A stretch of DNA of 64,000 bases from Coriaria nepalensis (GCA_027186245.1 CP114481.1:56056569-56120568); one strand, 5' to 3'. Positions 36,293-53,265 are shown, counted from the stretch's first letter. Made by a program: numbers and translations. Notes: a model not told the origin generated them from the sequence alone.

Positions 36293-37356
36293 AAATGATA
36301 AATCATTTTATGTTTACAACACTTTCAGTTTCGTAGTTTCCTTACAGTAGCTATTTCACAGTTGCTTTACAGTTCGGAGCTACGTATATAGCATGTCGAC
36401 AAATGGACGACTTGTCGGCGACGTTTACTCACGACAGGCGGAGCGTCTGGTTGACTAGCCGATGAATCTGTCAGCTTTGGATACAACGAACTTGTAGTCG
36501 CGAGTGACGACTTACATTTCCTAGATGTCGGTTTAGGGCAGGAATTCGTTAGTAGAACTGGAATCTTTTATGGACCAAAGTTGGTTGGCTGGATTATGAA
36601 GAGAGGAAGAAAACTCAAAACATAGTATTTATGATCAGTGTTAGGATTTACTTGTGTTTGGAAATCTGATTTTAGGATTAGCTTTTATTGTTTTTACTTA
36701 ATTATCGCCGAATCTTATACTTTATCAGTTAGATCTTTCCGACATCGAGTTATAGTAATTTAAATTATGATCAATTTAATCTCAATTTTTTTTTAAGCTT
36801 CTGGTTTACTCGCGGCCGAGTACTTGACGGGGTCGACGACTGCAGTTTTAGTTTCTTCTAATCTATTTATATAAGAATTCAAAAGCTAATTTTAAATTCT
36901 ATAATGAGTCTGATCATGCCAATAAGATTGGTTCGTGATTTTAAGCATATGAAAGCTGGTTTTAAGTTTTAGAAACATTTGGAATGCATTTTGAACAAAT
37001 TTTTCCTTGACAGCAAAAGTCTATAAAAATATGTTTAAAATAAATCTATTTTTTTATATTTTAGTATTTTTTTTTACTTTTATCTAAACTTTAATTAATA
37101 ATTAATATTTAATATTTTCAGTATACTTTATTTAATTTTAAATATAATTATAAATATATTTTATAATTATCTCTTTTATTTTTCTTTACAATTATAAAAA
37201 ATTAAATAAAATCAAAATACTTTAGTAACTCTATTTTTACAAAATAAAAATTCAACTTATTATTTTATTTTATCAGTCTCGTTATAAATTTCAACCCGAG
37301 TATCAAAATCTTACTCTGAAATTAAAAACAATTTTATAGAGACAACATTTTGTCAT
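36293..37356. other. Intergenic, AT-rich
   Basis: No gene seen. A GC-richer patch with GTCGAC words (36395-36480) stands out but encodes nothing I recognise. Confidence 0.5.
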
Positions 37357-40344
<2,988 letters not shown>

Positions 40345-40802
40345 TTGTCTTGAGACTCCTAATTAATTTTGATAGCTTTAGATTTTGATTCATATACAGA
40401 TCCGGAGACCGAAGGAACTTTTCGATTGATCGTCTCTTCGGGTTCTCAAACACGATTTACTGTAATTTTTAATTGCCGGCATTCCACAATGTTCTTGTTA
40501 GCAGATTTTCCATGTTTGCATAAGGATAATTCATGGTGAGCTACCAAAATATTATTTATATGGCCGTGGAGAACTAGAGAATAAAAACATATCCAATTTC
40601 AATCTGTCTTTATATGCTCGCTGTTTTTTTCATCTTTCAGCCTCTTTTAAAAGGACATTAAAGATTCTTTGCAACCATAAACCTCGTTTAAGTAACATAT
40701 TATTGTAATGGAATAAGAAGAGATTGAATAAATTCACAAATCACACATTTTCAAGCCTTTTGGTTTAGCAGTAGTGTACATTAGTAATACACATGGATAC
40801 AA

Positions 40803-41145
40803 CTAGCCTCTAGAAACAAAATACACAATTATTGGGCTCCTCACTTTGTACGTACCATCATCCCACACCAAAGAAGCAGAAGCTATTGTCCTAGTCAAAT
40901 TTCATTGAATAGAGAGCGCAAAAGATCGTTGTTCTCCTTGATGACGGAACGAGAGAACACTTGGACTCACCTGAATGTTCAGTCCAGGGGGAGCAGTAAT
41001 CTTAGCTCTATATACAGACCTCCTTGATCCGACATTTGTCACGGTCCTCTTAAAAACTCGACTGATTGATTTATAGGTTGTTGTAGGAAGAGCAAAGGAT
41101 GGACAGTTTAGATCCCAAACTGCTGCTCTCTGTGCTGTAACCAAT
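40803..41145 (-). pseudogene. C-terminal fragment of a second subtilase copy
   Basis: Encodes VWDLNCPSFALPTTTYKSIS, then FKRTVTNVGS, the Fn3-like C-terminal domain. A stop and frameshift after SFALSIQ follow, then SLVWDDGTYKVRSPIIVYFV in another frame to a TAG at 40803. It aligns with the last exon of the neighbouring subtilase, so the two were a tandem pair. Everything upstream of VWDL is replaced by copia sequence. Confidence 0.85.
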
Positions 41146-41452
41146 AAACATGAACTTTTCAGATTTTTCAGACTTTTCAGACAACTTGCTCCTCCTAACA
41201 TTAGGAATATGGATGAAACAAGTTGAATCAAATCTCTTCATATTTGAAGTAGAAGGTTTTAAGTCAAACCAGGCTTCCAATGGAGTTTTATCATTCACAG
41301 TTTTGGTTGGCAATCTATTCAACAGCAGCTATTTCTGTCCAAAATCTCTTGGGAATTTATTCTCAAACAACATGTTTCTTGTCATCTGCATAATTGTTTT
41401 ATTTCTCTTTTCATCAACTCCATTTTATTGAGGAGTATAAGCTATGTAGCCT
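41146..41452 (-). mobile_element. Ty1-copia pol (integrase) fragment
   Basis: The minus strand encodes AYTPQ, NGV, then TIMQMTRNMLFENK, LLNRLPTKTV, TPLEAWFDLKPS and FIHIPNVRR up to FMFIGYST: the C-terminal end of copia integrase, with stops and frameshifts. It is joined directly to the subtilase fragment. No LTRs could be assigned. Confidence 0.82.
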
Positions 41453-42940
41453 TATAGATAAATTATTCGGCCATGTAAGTCTCAGAGTGTAACCCTATTA
41501 ATTTAACAATATATATATATATTCACATGGATATATATATATATAATAAAAACTAAGAATAAATAATAAGAAACACATTCCACTAATTACTAAGATCTCT
41601 GTACAAGCTGAATACGTTCGACACAACAACCTATTAGTCCACATGAGTCCTATTTACATTTCAAAAGTGGATCACAAAAGAATAAAAAGAAGTTCCTAAC
41701 AACTTGACAAGGATGATTAACAAAATGAAAGTGTCAACTCCCAACGAGATATCTCAGATGCCAGACTAAGCATGATTAACTATCTGGAGAAGGGAAAAAT
41801 TTAACAAAAAATTGGTAAGTCGAAACTTAGTGAATAAATATTAAATAGTTACATTTTCGGGACAAGTTTTCTTTAAACATGTAAGACCATGAAATAAATA
41901 ATTATAAAACTCCAGTCTCATATATCAACTTCACCCTAAGGAAATCCACATAACTAAAGTAACCATTTAATACCATCAACAATCATATACCCATATCAAA
42001 TTTCATTACCTATCTTAAAAATATCCACTACATAATAAGTCATAACGAATTCATACCAAGAGTATATACAATCTCATATGTCAATTGCACCAAAGAACAT
42101 GTAAAAATAAATCGATAACCCAATGCAAATAAAACATCACACATGCAATTCACATCATCAAACACAAGTCATCAGAGTTATATATTATCATATCATGTAC
42201 GGCTATAATAATAATATACCCGTGTAACTCCTCACATGTCATATATATAATAGATCGAGGTACACCAAGGCTATCAACACTGTTGATCACCACAATTATC
42301 ATGACGACTTGCCAATCAATTAAACAATACACATTCATATCGCAATCAAATTCATGTGCATAAATACACTGATTAGTCATACGATTCATTCACGATCACT
42401 ACACTGAAGACAATCATGCACTTACTAATAATTTATGTACATGTCATGAAAAATAAATATACTTTAAAATCAATATAAAACTTAGTTTCCCATATATTTG
42501 TCTACATGCCCTTTCAAATAACAATTTTAAAATTAAGTTTTTTCCTAAAATCATTAATATGATGAACAATTGATTGCAATCACTTATATCCAATGAAACA
42601 ATTTATCATGCATGAAGAATTTGAAATATTTTACATAATCATATAACATATACTCACTGTGAGATACGCTAAAAGATCACGAACATAACCGACTCACAAA
42701 GATTCTGATGAAATGGTCGTCGATGCACCTAAATTCAAAAACAATGAATCATAAATCCTAAGATATCAAATTAATTTATTTAAACTCTTTCACTATTCTC
42801 ACCTTCAACTTAGTTTCTTCAATTAGTATACCTTAATTCCGATTAAACTCAATTTTCACTATAATTTATCTATCAAATATTCTTATTAATTTTTCCTATA
42901 CCAATTTTACCATAAAACTCAACCCAACTTAACCTATACC
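41453..42940. other. AT-rich intergenic region, probable transposon debris
   Basis: TA repeats at about 41509-41545. No coding family recognised. It lies between copia and gypsy fragments, so it is likely decayed element sequence. Confidence 0.4.
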
Positions 42941-43610
42941 AATTATATTCATAAATTGGTTATTTGGAGGGCTTGGCATACTACTACTTCAAGCATTCCG
43001 CTTAATCGCATTGAAACCATATAGGCCTCAATGTGGTCTCTAAGATCTTTTAGCATATCGTATTGTAGGATTTGAGTCACTCTAAACTTCTTTGGAATTT
43101 GAGCTTCTGGGATATTTTTAGTGAAAGAGCTATTTGTATCCACGCAAAAGGGAGTGGCTTCTTCATTTGTTGTTGGGCCAGTTCCGAAATCCTTTTCTCC
43201 AACTCGGCTTCCTTCCCTTTCTCGAGCTTCTCCTTTTAAGCCTTTCTCTTGCAGTCATGCCCCATCCATTTCCTTTCGAGTTGACCCCTTAATCTCTTCA
43301 CTCATTTATTCATGACGCCCTAGAGTTGGAGGTGCGAGACGTTCTAAATTCAGGTTGCAATTGGCTTAAGAAGTCATTGAGGTGACTCTGCATGACTATT
43401 TCGGCAATATTAGAGATATGAGCTATCTCCCGAGCTTCATTGCTCCCTATCTTGTTCTTTGGAAAATACGGGGGGAGGGGGGTACTATAGAGTTGTCCAC
43501 CGACCGCTCTTGACACCAGTTGATTGTTATCTCTGTCGTGTTCCATAGCTTTACTCGCGGAATTAATCGATCAATGCTTTTATATTTCCCATAAACAACG
43601 CCAAATTGTT
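42941..43610 (-). mobile_element. Second Ty3-gypsy remnant (gag and primer-binding region)
   Basis: Minus-strand frames at 43546-43310 and 43143-42949 give gag pieces, including FTKNIPEAQIPKKFRVTQI followed by YDMLKDLRDHIEAYMVSMRL, the conserved core of plant gypsy gag. To the right, ACAATTTGGCGTTGTTTATG on the minus strand (43589-43608) is a decayed tRNA-Asp-type primer-binding site, and the LTR would start at about 43610. The LTR far end was not found. Non-functional. Confidence 0.7.
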
Positions 43611-44463
43611 GAAGCAAAAATTATCATATAAACTTCAATAATATTTTTGATCTGATCAATTCCTACAAAAACAAAAGAATATCACTAGGGTTGATTTTCC
43701 GATGATACCATTCCAATGATCATGTTAAACTTGGGAGAAAAAATAGTAAAGCTTTTCTTTTTAGGAAAATGTTTGAAAGTGTTTTTCTTAAACAATTTAA
43801 GCTTATTAATAACTATTAATATCTCTTGAAAATATATTCAATTAATATTATTTATTATAATAATTAAACAACTAGTAAATGATCCGATATATTCTTCATA
43901 TTTTATAAGAATACACTCGGTCAGGATTGGACCTCTTATAATTGGTGACTACCTCAACTTGAGTTAAGGGTTTCGATCTCTGAAGATATTATGACCCGAG
44001 CCTTTGAGACCAGAACATAAATCATGGCTCAACGATAAACCTAATATGGATTTGCCCGTAATCAGTCAGATCCTGTTACTGAACAAACGACGTTGATGCC
44101 AACTGCGCCTTTTCACCAACTCCTAACGACGTCATTCGCTTCCAATACGACGTCGGTTTCTTCCGCTTACTTACCTCTTTGTTCCTCTCTCTCTCTCCCT
44201 TGTTCCTCACTCTCTCTCTCTCTCTCTCCCCGTTCAGATTACGCTAGACTTGACTGAAGAACAAAGGGCCTTTTTATTCTTGTTCGCATTCTCTGTTATG
44301 ATTCTGTGAAATTAGGGTTTGTAATTCACTCGTTTTGATTAAATTGGGTATCTTTTTTGCGTTTTAAGGAGATTGCTTCTTGCACAAGTTTGGAAATTTA
44401 GGGTACGCTGCGATACTATACAGAAAGAGCAGTTGGGAACAGAGTGAGAGAGGGAGACTGGAT
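43611..44463. other. Probable LTR debris, then promoter and 5' UTR of the carrier gene
   Basis: About 43611-44080 is likely the LTR of the gypsy remnant. CT-rich repeats (about 44187-44230) precede the carrier gene's 5' UTR. Confidence 0.4.
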
Positions 44464-47400
44464 ATGCAAACAGAGGCACGGGTTGGTGTGGTGATGGAAG
44501 GAGGGCAGAGAGCTCTCAATCCTGCTCATGGAGGAGGAGGAGGAGGAGCGGGAGGGATATCCTTCGACGGAGGTGCGAGAAAGATTATAGAGAAAAAGCA
44601 ACAATCGTTGCAGCAGCATCAACATTCGCAGATCGGAACGGTGTCGCAGCTTCTAGCTGGAGGTGTTGCCGGAGCTCTTAGTAAGACTTGCACGGCACCG
44701 CTTGCTCGGCTTACCATACTATTCCAGGTTTAATTTGAGTTCTATTTCTTCGTCTATCATTTTCTTGAATTGTTTCCATGATAAAAATGTTCGCTTTTTT
44801 CCCCCACTCTCTTTACTATCATTGAACGACTGATTATTGGGCAATTCGTAGGTTCTGTTTGCACGGTAAGGTATTATCGTGTTCTTATGGGTCATTCTTA
44901 TGTGTGGAAATGGGGAACCGATCATTTTGGTTCTCTGGGAGCTCTCTTGCTGGCTCCCCCCTCTCTCCCTTAGTAAAGGCTGAGGCTTGTGATCACTATC
45001 TTGAATGACGCAATTCCAGTCTTTTTATTTTTTATTTTTTTCTGCCTTACTGTATAAGCAGTGAATTGGTTTCCTTTTAGGTGCAAGGTATGCATTCGGA
45101 TGCCGCAACACTGAGAAAGGCCAGCATATGGCGTGAGGCATCAAGAATTTTTGGCGAGGAAGGATTTAGAGCTTTCTGGAAAGGGAACCTGGTTACGATC
45201 ACTCACCGTCTGCCTTATTCTTCCATAAATTTCTATGCCTATGAGCACTACAAAAGGGTTGGTGGTAACATTTTCTGAAGGAAATATCTTAAGCTTTGAG
45301 GCATTTTGATTATATATATATATATATTAATTTGTTGTATTTCTATCTGTTGCAGTTGTTGCACATGATTCCGGGACTAGAAAGCCCTAGGCAGAGTATG
45401 AGTACAGATCTCTGCATACATTTTGTAGGTGGTGGTCTCGCAGGGATAACAGCTGCATCAGCTACATATCCACTGGACCTAGTAAGGACACGACTTGCTG
45501 CTCAGGTACAACGAAAATTGTCATGCGCTGAATATGAAGTGTCAATACATGTTTAAAGTTGTGGTGGGACCTGGCTGTAGTTATTAGCTGTGTCTCCACC
45601 TCTTTCAACACAGCTTTTCTTGTGTTAACTGAAGTCCTTTGTTTTGTATCTAAGAGCTTCTTTGACCTTTTAAATTTGGAAATCTCGGTCTTTGGTTATC
45701 ATATCTTTTGCAATGGCTAGAGGGTGCTTTTGGATGGAGTCTTTTCAAACCTTTTCTTCCTTATTTTAATGCGCTGAGTTTGAACTTTTGCAGACAAATG
45801 TGATGTATTACAGAGGTATATGGCATGCTTTACAGACTATTAGTAGAGATGAGGGAGTTCGGGGTCTTTATAAGGGACTTGGAGCAACACTCTTGGTATG
45901 GATTTTTGGTGATTAACATTTGGTCAGCAGGATTCCTCTTATGCTAATGGTTTACTGTTGAACATTTCTGATTTAGGGTGTTGGTCCCAGCATAGCAATC
46001 AGCTTTTCCATATATGAGACCTTGAGATCTTTTTGGCAGTCATATAGGTGATCACTTCTAATTTACTCAATTTTGGGTGTCATAACCCCCTCCCCCACAC
46101 ACAGACACAAAGGCCAGAAAAAAAAGAATATATACATATAGACATGCTCTTTGCAATTTTCTTGTGATTCTGATTTTAAGTCCATGGTCGTCTCATTACT
46201 TTTAAAACAGGCCTCATGATTCTACTGTCTTGGTCAGTCTGGCTTGTGGCAGTCTTTCAGGCATTGCTTCCTCCACAGGTGAGTGATTTTTAGATCCTAC
46301 TACATTGTAGAGCATAATTCGTCCCCTTTTTCTGTTTTCTATTTTCCGGTGGTTCCTGTCCATGCAACTTTTAGTCTATTACTTTCAATGCTAATTTTCC
46401 TCTTTTTTTCCCCTCTATATTACTTTCATACATTCTTGTTTCCCTTACATGTGGATAATCCTAAGCTTGAACTGGTACAGTGGTATCTACTGCACCTATT
46501 AGTGAAAGTTTTTTGGGAATACGTTGATTGTTTGATTGAACCGTATCATTGCATAAATAAAGAAGATAATACGTGCAGCTGTTTCCTTTGCTTTTGATGC
46601 AGAGAGACAGGCTGTGGTGCAGGCTATGCACCAAGTAACTAACCAGATTGTCCCCTAGAGCCAGAGACCAGATTGGGAGTTGTTTTTGGTCTGGCATATG
46701 AGAATTTTAGTAAGGAAGTAAAGAAGAAACTGAAACATTTTGGACACCTAACCATTTGCTTTTTCATGTTTGAATATGTTGATCTGTTTAACTTCATTTT
46801 TTTTTAACATTTGCTCTATAACATTTTTTCCCCAAGCATTGCAGTGGATTAAATCCTAAATTGGCAGTACTCTCAGGTGAAACCTATTTTGTTCTCTCAG
46901 TTTTCAGATGTTAGAGGTGTCCTCTTTGAGGTATGCTCCTCACTTGGGCTTCCTTTTCCATTTGTAAACTGGGTATTAGAATCCTTCAAGTCTCACCAGA
47001 ACATGTATGATGATTGTCAACTTGTGTTATTATGTATCAGATAAGGATGGGGCCAGTTTTGGTTTTCTTGATTTCCGCTAGTCCTTGTTCAATTTATGAA
47101 AAACCGAATGTTGATTTAAAATTTTTCAGCAAAGGTCAAGATGTCTGCTTCTCTCCCTGACTACTAGTAACTTAAACTAGCCTCTCCTAGTTTTCATTTT
47201 GGCCAAATAAGCCTCTTGTGGTCGACTGGCAATGCATCATGTCATAAACTGTCTTTTGAGAAATAAGACTAGAAGGCAGTACATCTTTGAATCCTCTGAA
47301 ATCTTGTAAACCGGCATTCTATGACCTCTCCACTTGTCAGAAAATAATGCTCCTACATTTTTTGTGCAAACTTGCTAGTTTGCTACTTATATTCAAGCTT

Positions 47401-48007
47401 CCTGTGAAATATTCAATTGGTTCTTTGTTTGGGATAGTGTTTCTTAAACCTTTACTGCCAGTCTAGTATAGTCGCTTCTGAAAGCCTTGGTTTATTTGCC
47501 ATTATGTGTTAGGGTTCATTAGTAGCTAGTTTTCATGTTGAGATTGTCTAGTTTGAATGTGTGATCAACGTTTTCCACTCATGTTTTGCATTGATTTAAT
47601 TGAGTTCCACTATTCCTTCCTCCTTCCACACACCCCCCCCCCCCTCCCTCTTCCCTCAAACCTCAACAGGCCAAAGTATCACAAAATCCTATACACATAA
47701 TACCAGCTTTCACTATACATCATTGTACATCGCAATTCATTTTCCTATCTGCTATTAACATGCAGCAACATTTCCTTTGGATTTGGTGCGGCGAAGAAAG
47801 CAATTGGAAGGGGTAGGTGGTCGTGCTCATGTCTACACTACAGGCCTTCTCGGCACATTCAAACACATATACAAGACAGAAGGCTTCAGGGGCTTCTACA
47901 GGGGGATCTTGCCAGAATACTACAAAGTGGTACCAGGTGTTGGTATTTGTTTTATGACATATGAGACTCTGAAGGTGCTATTAGCAGATGTCAATGCCAA
48001 GTTATAG
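44464..48007 (+). CDS. Mitochondrial carrier (SLC25) family protein, At3g55640/At2g37890-like
   Basis: CDS join 44464-44727, 45081-45257, 45356-45505, 45794-45895, 45977-46047, 46211-46278, 47766-48007 (357 aa). There are three repeats, each with the carrier signature: TCTAPLARLTILFQVQG, ATYPLDLVRTRLAAQ and ATFPLDLVRRRKQLEG, each followed by EGF/GVRGLYKG-like loops. Six membrane helices are expected in the inner mitochondrial membrane. The N-terminal 60 residues are Gly- and Gln/His-rich with no EF hands, unlike ATP-Mg/Pi carriers. The start at MQTEAR is chosen because the upstream frame opens only from a TTG. The substrate is not readable from sequence; nucleotide-, CoA- or phosphate-type exchange are possibilities. 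Intron 6 is about 1.5 kb. Arabidopsis At3g55640, which I recall in the syntenic segment, is the closest positional candidate. Confidence 0.92.
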
Positions 48008-48758
48008 TTGCTCCTGTCAATGGCTTCACAAGGTGGGCGTACTGCTTATAGAAGCAACAATTGTTTGTAGCGATAAGGAAAAGCATCCATTTTCATTTCT
48101 TCCATGGGGTCTTCCTTCACCTGTGGTCAATTTTGTGCTGCTGTTAGAAGCAGTTTTTTCTTTTTAATTTTCTTTCATGTGTAGCCAGAGGTCATTTAAA
48201 CCCAAAAAAAAATGATGCCTCTAGAGTATTACTCAGCATACTTGTCTTCCTTGATTGGTTTGTTCATCGAGTCTTGTTTTTTTTTTTTGGTGTACCTTCA
48301 TTACGAAATTAACATTCCATGTAGACTGATTCTCGAAATTGCAGGTTGGGGTTTGGCATTCTTAAAAAAGACTCAATATTTATTCAGTTATCTTGTCTCT
48401 ACCCTCCTGTCCGTTTTCTTATCTGCATGCTACTGATCTTGCTCTATATGTTAAGAATGTTGATAATCTGTACCTATCTACGTTCTTCTCTTTGGCTAAT
48501 CTTGTTTGGTCGCTAAAGATGAGTCAGAATTTTCAGGAAGCATACTGTGACAACAACAACCCGAAAATTGTTGAATGAAAAGACAACCTTTTAATCGTCA
48601 AATGTAAACAGGAAATTACATAAATGAGGGACTGGAAGACTTATTTTTTAATCAGATTTTAACAGAAACCCATGAAATTAACTAACTGGACTCATGTTCG
48701 ATTTTCTGCAATAAGTTCCCTGTGGAAACAGTAAAAGAGAAAAGAAAGTATTGTCTCT
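48008..48758. other. 3' flanks of convergent carrier and DAR2-like genes
   Basis: No independent gene seen. Short open frames here (48212-48578) are unsupported. Confidence 0.5.
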
Positions 48759-51710
48759 CTACAAGGGGAAATTTCCAGTGAGACGGATGTGATCAAGGGT
48801 TCGACGTAAACCGTACTTAATAACAGCTGCATTAGCAGCTCTAAACCCACCCCCATAAGCTGGGGAAACATCATTTGCTATTTGGTGTATAAAAAACTCC
48901 CCTAATTTATTCTCCACATTAGACTTTCCACCCTTTTTTGATGATGATGTTGATGAGGAAGAGCAAGAAGAAGAAGAAGCTACTGATGTAGATGTAGACG
49001 GCATGTTTTTGAAACCCGGCATTACTTCTGATTCAAGCCACATGTGAGAAAGCACCTGACAGATTCCTTCCTCTACCTCAGGACTAAGATTCCTATACCC
49101 TGCATAAATCAGAAAAGTTGTAAAAAAGTGAACCAGATCAATATATCAATAAGATTATGAAGAAGGCTTACTATACCTTTAAGGCGTAACCAACCATGCA
49201 TCAACTCATGCACAAGGATTGCACCAGTTAGTAATCTGCAGAAAACGTTTGTGAGAAGTACTATGACTTTTATTGCAAAAAATGGCTTTGTGCAAGTAAG
49301 AGTTGAGGAAAGAAGGAAAATAAAATAAACCTTGGAAGACCATAGAGGACAAGAATGGCTGTGACTTCACATCTACGAGTTAGCTTTTGAGGCTGTGTTC
49401 TCATCCCGATAAGGCGGTGCCCTCCAATTCTTGGCCTTTTATGTATCTGAATAATGATAAAAACACAATGTATAAGCAAAGAATATACAATAAACGGAGC
49501 CAAAAAGCAAAGAATATTTTCACAAAACCAAGTCTTGTAATAAAAATACTTACACTAGTGACTGTCTGCTCCTCGGAAAGGCATAAACCCCTTGTTTCTG
49601 GCATGTGATGGAACCCCTGCAATGAACCGATTTTTCTGATCAGAAGAGTTGCATTTTATCTTTTTCTAATCAAAGAGCTATGCAATGAGAGATTTTTTTC
49701 TTTCAATATTACTTTCTTCTCGCCGGAAATAGCCTCGTTTAGAGCTTGTCTTTCAACGAGAAGCATGGGAATTTGCTGATCAATTCTCATGTTCATGCCT
49801 TCATAATAATCTCTAATGGCATGATAAAGGGGTTGACAATCCCCTGTGTCCATGATAGCCGATTCCATGCACTCTAAGCATAAATTTCTACCATCTCCTA
49901 AGGAAATGTATCTTGCATTCCAAGACTGCCAAAAATCCAATATTGTTGTCTTAAAAAAAGAGTGACTATAAAACAAACTAATTAGCAGAGTAATTTGATA
50001 TGATTTTATCCTAAAAGCTTAGATTCAAACCTCCAGACGCTCACAACTACAGCACCGGGCAGTGTTGTCATGTTCATGTGACGGACAGTATTTCTGGGAC
50101 CAAAATGGATGGCATCTATATTCTATCAAACCGGCTTGATTTGTTGGGATCTGAAAATAGGAAATATATGGTTATTAATGTCTTATTCTAAGACGGACAG
50201 ACCAATGTCATTTTCCTTATTGTCCAAACTTTTTTACTAGAGCTCATGTCATGATACAGTTCAGATTATGTTAAACAGATTCCACAATGTTGGTTGTTAA
50301 GAGAATCTAATTCATGGTAAGGCTTACAGTGAATTAAGCATTATAAATTAATGAGGCTTAAGATCATTCTTACAAATTGGTGGCAAACTTCACACTTTGG
50401 ATGCGTCAGCTCTTTGAAACAGGACTTGTGATATGGATCCCTTCCTGACAACGAAAACTTGGATCAACATGAAAAAGAAAAACTAGTAAGATTGGAATGA
50501 AAAAGAATTAACCATTTTGTCAAAGCATGTTTACAGACAGAATGTTTCTTAAATTGAAATGAATGTTGAAGAGAAGAGAATAAATACCTCATGCTCAGTT
50601 ATAGGGAAGCCGCAAGAGCGGCAACGAAAGCAATCGGGATGAAAATAATTACCCATGCATCCTAAGTAATTTCCGTACCCTATGTCACGGTAACATCCTC
50701 CACATAATCTGCAGCAAGTAGTTCATTTATTTCATGACTGCTTAACATTATTTTATATTTGTCAAAATGTGATCAACTAAGATACTACAAATCAAACTTT
50801 CCGAGTGTATATATAAGGGAAGAAGGTGCTATACCGATATGCCGTGGAATAATATTGTGAAGGGGGATAATGAGGAGGATATGGAGATGGATTGATGCTA
50901 TCCTGCAATGCCCGAGCGACTCCTTCATCATTTTCTGTGCGCCATCTATATCCTGAAAGGATCGAAGCAACTATCAATCTGCAAATGAATCCACTTTTGA
51001 AGGAGAGGGGAGGTACAAGAAAAGATAATACCATTTGGCCTTTTCAAATCTTCAGCTAGAGAGAGTGCAATTGCATGGTCTAGTTCTTCTTTCTCCTTTC
51101 GAGTCCTTGAGCGATCATCCTGAAATTTCCATTTGCATTTCAGAATCTAGGGAACTTACATCAATCTTTTAGTCCATCTTACAGACTCTAGTAAGATTTG
51201 AATATTCTTAACAGTATCAATAGTAAAAACAGATGTGAACCATAATAATACTTAGGATGATAATGACAATAGCAACGCATATAAAAACATGAATTAAAAG
51301 CTGACCAGTGATCTAGGAGGTGCACGCCAAACCATGTTTTCCTCCCCGAGAAGCTGAGGACGGTGTGGCCCTCCTCCTCGACTAGACCCGGTATTGAAAA
51401 GTTTACTCAGCCATTTCATAAAGCGAGATTTGCTTTCTGTATATGATGAAACAAAATCCCCTGCTTCCCCCCACCCCCAAAACAAACACAAATAAGATTC
51501 AAATTATAAGATTGAAGAAACTAATTCATGATCTACGAAAAAGTAGGAGCTATATCGTTATGTATACTGTCTTGAATATATGCTCAAGATCGAAGCAGAT
51601 GAGTTGCTGCAACTTCCACTAGAGAGAGATGCATATATATAAATAGGACTTAAGACAGTACCATAAATGCAAGGCTGAGAGAGATGGTTGACACCTGAAG
51701 GAGGAGACAT
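48759..51710 (-). CDS. DAR2: DA1-related protein 2 (DAR2)-like LIM-domain metallopeptidase
   Basis: Twelve exons, complement of join 48759-49099, 49177-49235, 49331-49446, 49554-49616, 49713-49925, 50031-50150, 50374-50457, 50588-50708, 50835-50952, 51032-51119, 51306-51460, 51662-51710 (508 aa, all phases consistent). Features in order: a basic N-terminus (MKWLSKLFNTGSS), a ubiquitin-interacting motif at about 79-92 (EELDHAIALSLAED), a LIM zinc finger from about 138 (LCGGCYRDIGYGNYLG) and a second LIM-like finger (CEVCHQF). The DA1 peptidase domain carries HELMH at residues 385-389 (zinc and catalytic Glu) within GAILVHELMHGWLRL, and a conserved C-terminus YGLRRTLDHIRLTGNFPL. DA1-family peptidases are ubiquitin-activated and limit cell proliferation and organ size; Arabidopsis DAR2 affects leaf endoreduplication and root meristem size. 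The active-site motif is intact. A short first exon is typical of DAR2. Confidence 0.95.
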
Positions 51711-53265
51711 GATGCTTGAATATGATGACTAAGTACAGACGTGGGAATTTTTTATTTTTTATTTTTTTCGCCGGAATATCGTCCGTCCAAAATGGACGAG
51801 CCGAAGCAAAAGGAAGCAGAGAGAGAGAGAGAGAGGGGGAAACAAAATAGCGGCTAGGAAAAAAAGAGTTGAGGAACAATGCATTAGGCATCGTTTAAAG
51901 GGGAGAGAGAAGGAGGGAGGGGAAGGGAATCTGTGAGAGGGAAAGCTAGAGAAGAGAGATTCTTGGCTTGGGAAAGCAAAGAAGAGAAAAAAGTAGCAGA
52001 AAAAGTAATTTTGGGTGGAGGAATCTGCTGAGCCCCATAACAAAGTTTTAAGAGCAACTGATAGAGGGAGATCAGGTGATCGGGTCGGAATCAAAATCAC
52101 ATATTTTTAATGTTTCTCTTCTTTTCTTTTCATAAGAAACTAAGCAAGTGCGGTTTCCAGTAGATAGCTTTCTGGGCTTGACATCAACAAGAGTTTCAAC
52201 AATGCTCTATGGATATTCATTCTCCTTAAAATTTCTCCATATTTTTGTTTTATACATGGTGGAGTACGTTGAAGGATGCTCGTGAAGCAAGCTACCACCT
52301 TAAACAAGCATCAAGCTGTTTTGATTGTTGATTTTCTCCATGATGTATAATATATATATATATTGGGAGTACTTGATGATTCTTTTTTCCTGGACCACTA
52401 ATTAGTTTGTTCCATGAACTGTATTTTATTTACCAGGGATAGGGACAGGGACAAGACAGCCGGGTTTCTTTTCTTCACATGCGAAAGTTGATAAAACACA
52501 ATTTTATGCACTAGATTTGGGGCATCCAGATGAAGGTGTAAAGTTACTTGTTGACGTATTTTAGTGTCAGATTATGATCTGTGTGTTATTAAATCTTGCA
52601 TATGACACGATGCGGTGAACAAAAGAACAAAAGCCGAAAAGATTTTTACAACGCTTCCTTTGTTTGACGTAGTAGTGTAGCGTCAAATCTACCTTTTTAG
52701 CATATTTTTTAAATATATTGTATGGGTCCGATCTCATTTAAACTATGATCGATCGAGATCGATGTGTATCAATTCAAAATTCAATTCCGCTATCCGTAAA
52801 TATTGGTAACAATTTACAGTGACTGTTTGCTGGAGTGGAGTAAAACCATGGAAAATTAGATTTTATTTTTTGCCTTTTCATTTAGCATTTGTAAGATGAT
52901 CGGATTCGACCCTTTTTTATATTACAAAGAATTATTTGCTGACTCATTCCACGTGTATCATAGCACATTTCAGATTCTTTTATTATCTGGAAATAAAATA
53001 AAATAACATTTAATAAATAATTAAATAAAAAGAAACAAGAGTTGAATTTGAAGACAAGTAAACTAGTCACCCTTTTTATACATATCTTTTTCAACTTAAC
53101 TTTCACATGACATCGTGCCGATTCCCGCTGCATTTTTTATTTTTTTATTTTTTATTTTTTTATTTTTTTATTTTTTTATTTTTTTATTTTTTTGACACTG
53201 GATCTAAACCCATTAGATTATATTGTTGACCCTGAGGTTTATCTTTGATCTCCACCGTTGAATTA
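51711..53265. other. Promoter/5' flank of DAR2-like gene and 3' flank of exostosin-like gene
   Basis: A GA-rich tract (about 51815-51955) is probably DAR2-like 5' UTR. A T-rich TTTTTTA tandem array occupies about 53134-53192. No further gene seen. Confidence 0.5.
53134..53192. repeat. (TTTTTTA)n low-complexity array
   Basis: About eight imperfect 6-8 bp T-rich units near the 3' end of the exostosin-like gene. Confidence 0.8.
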
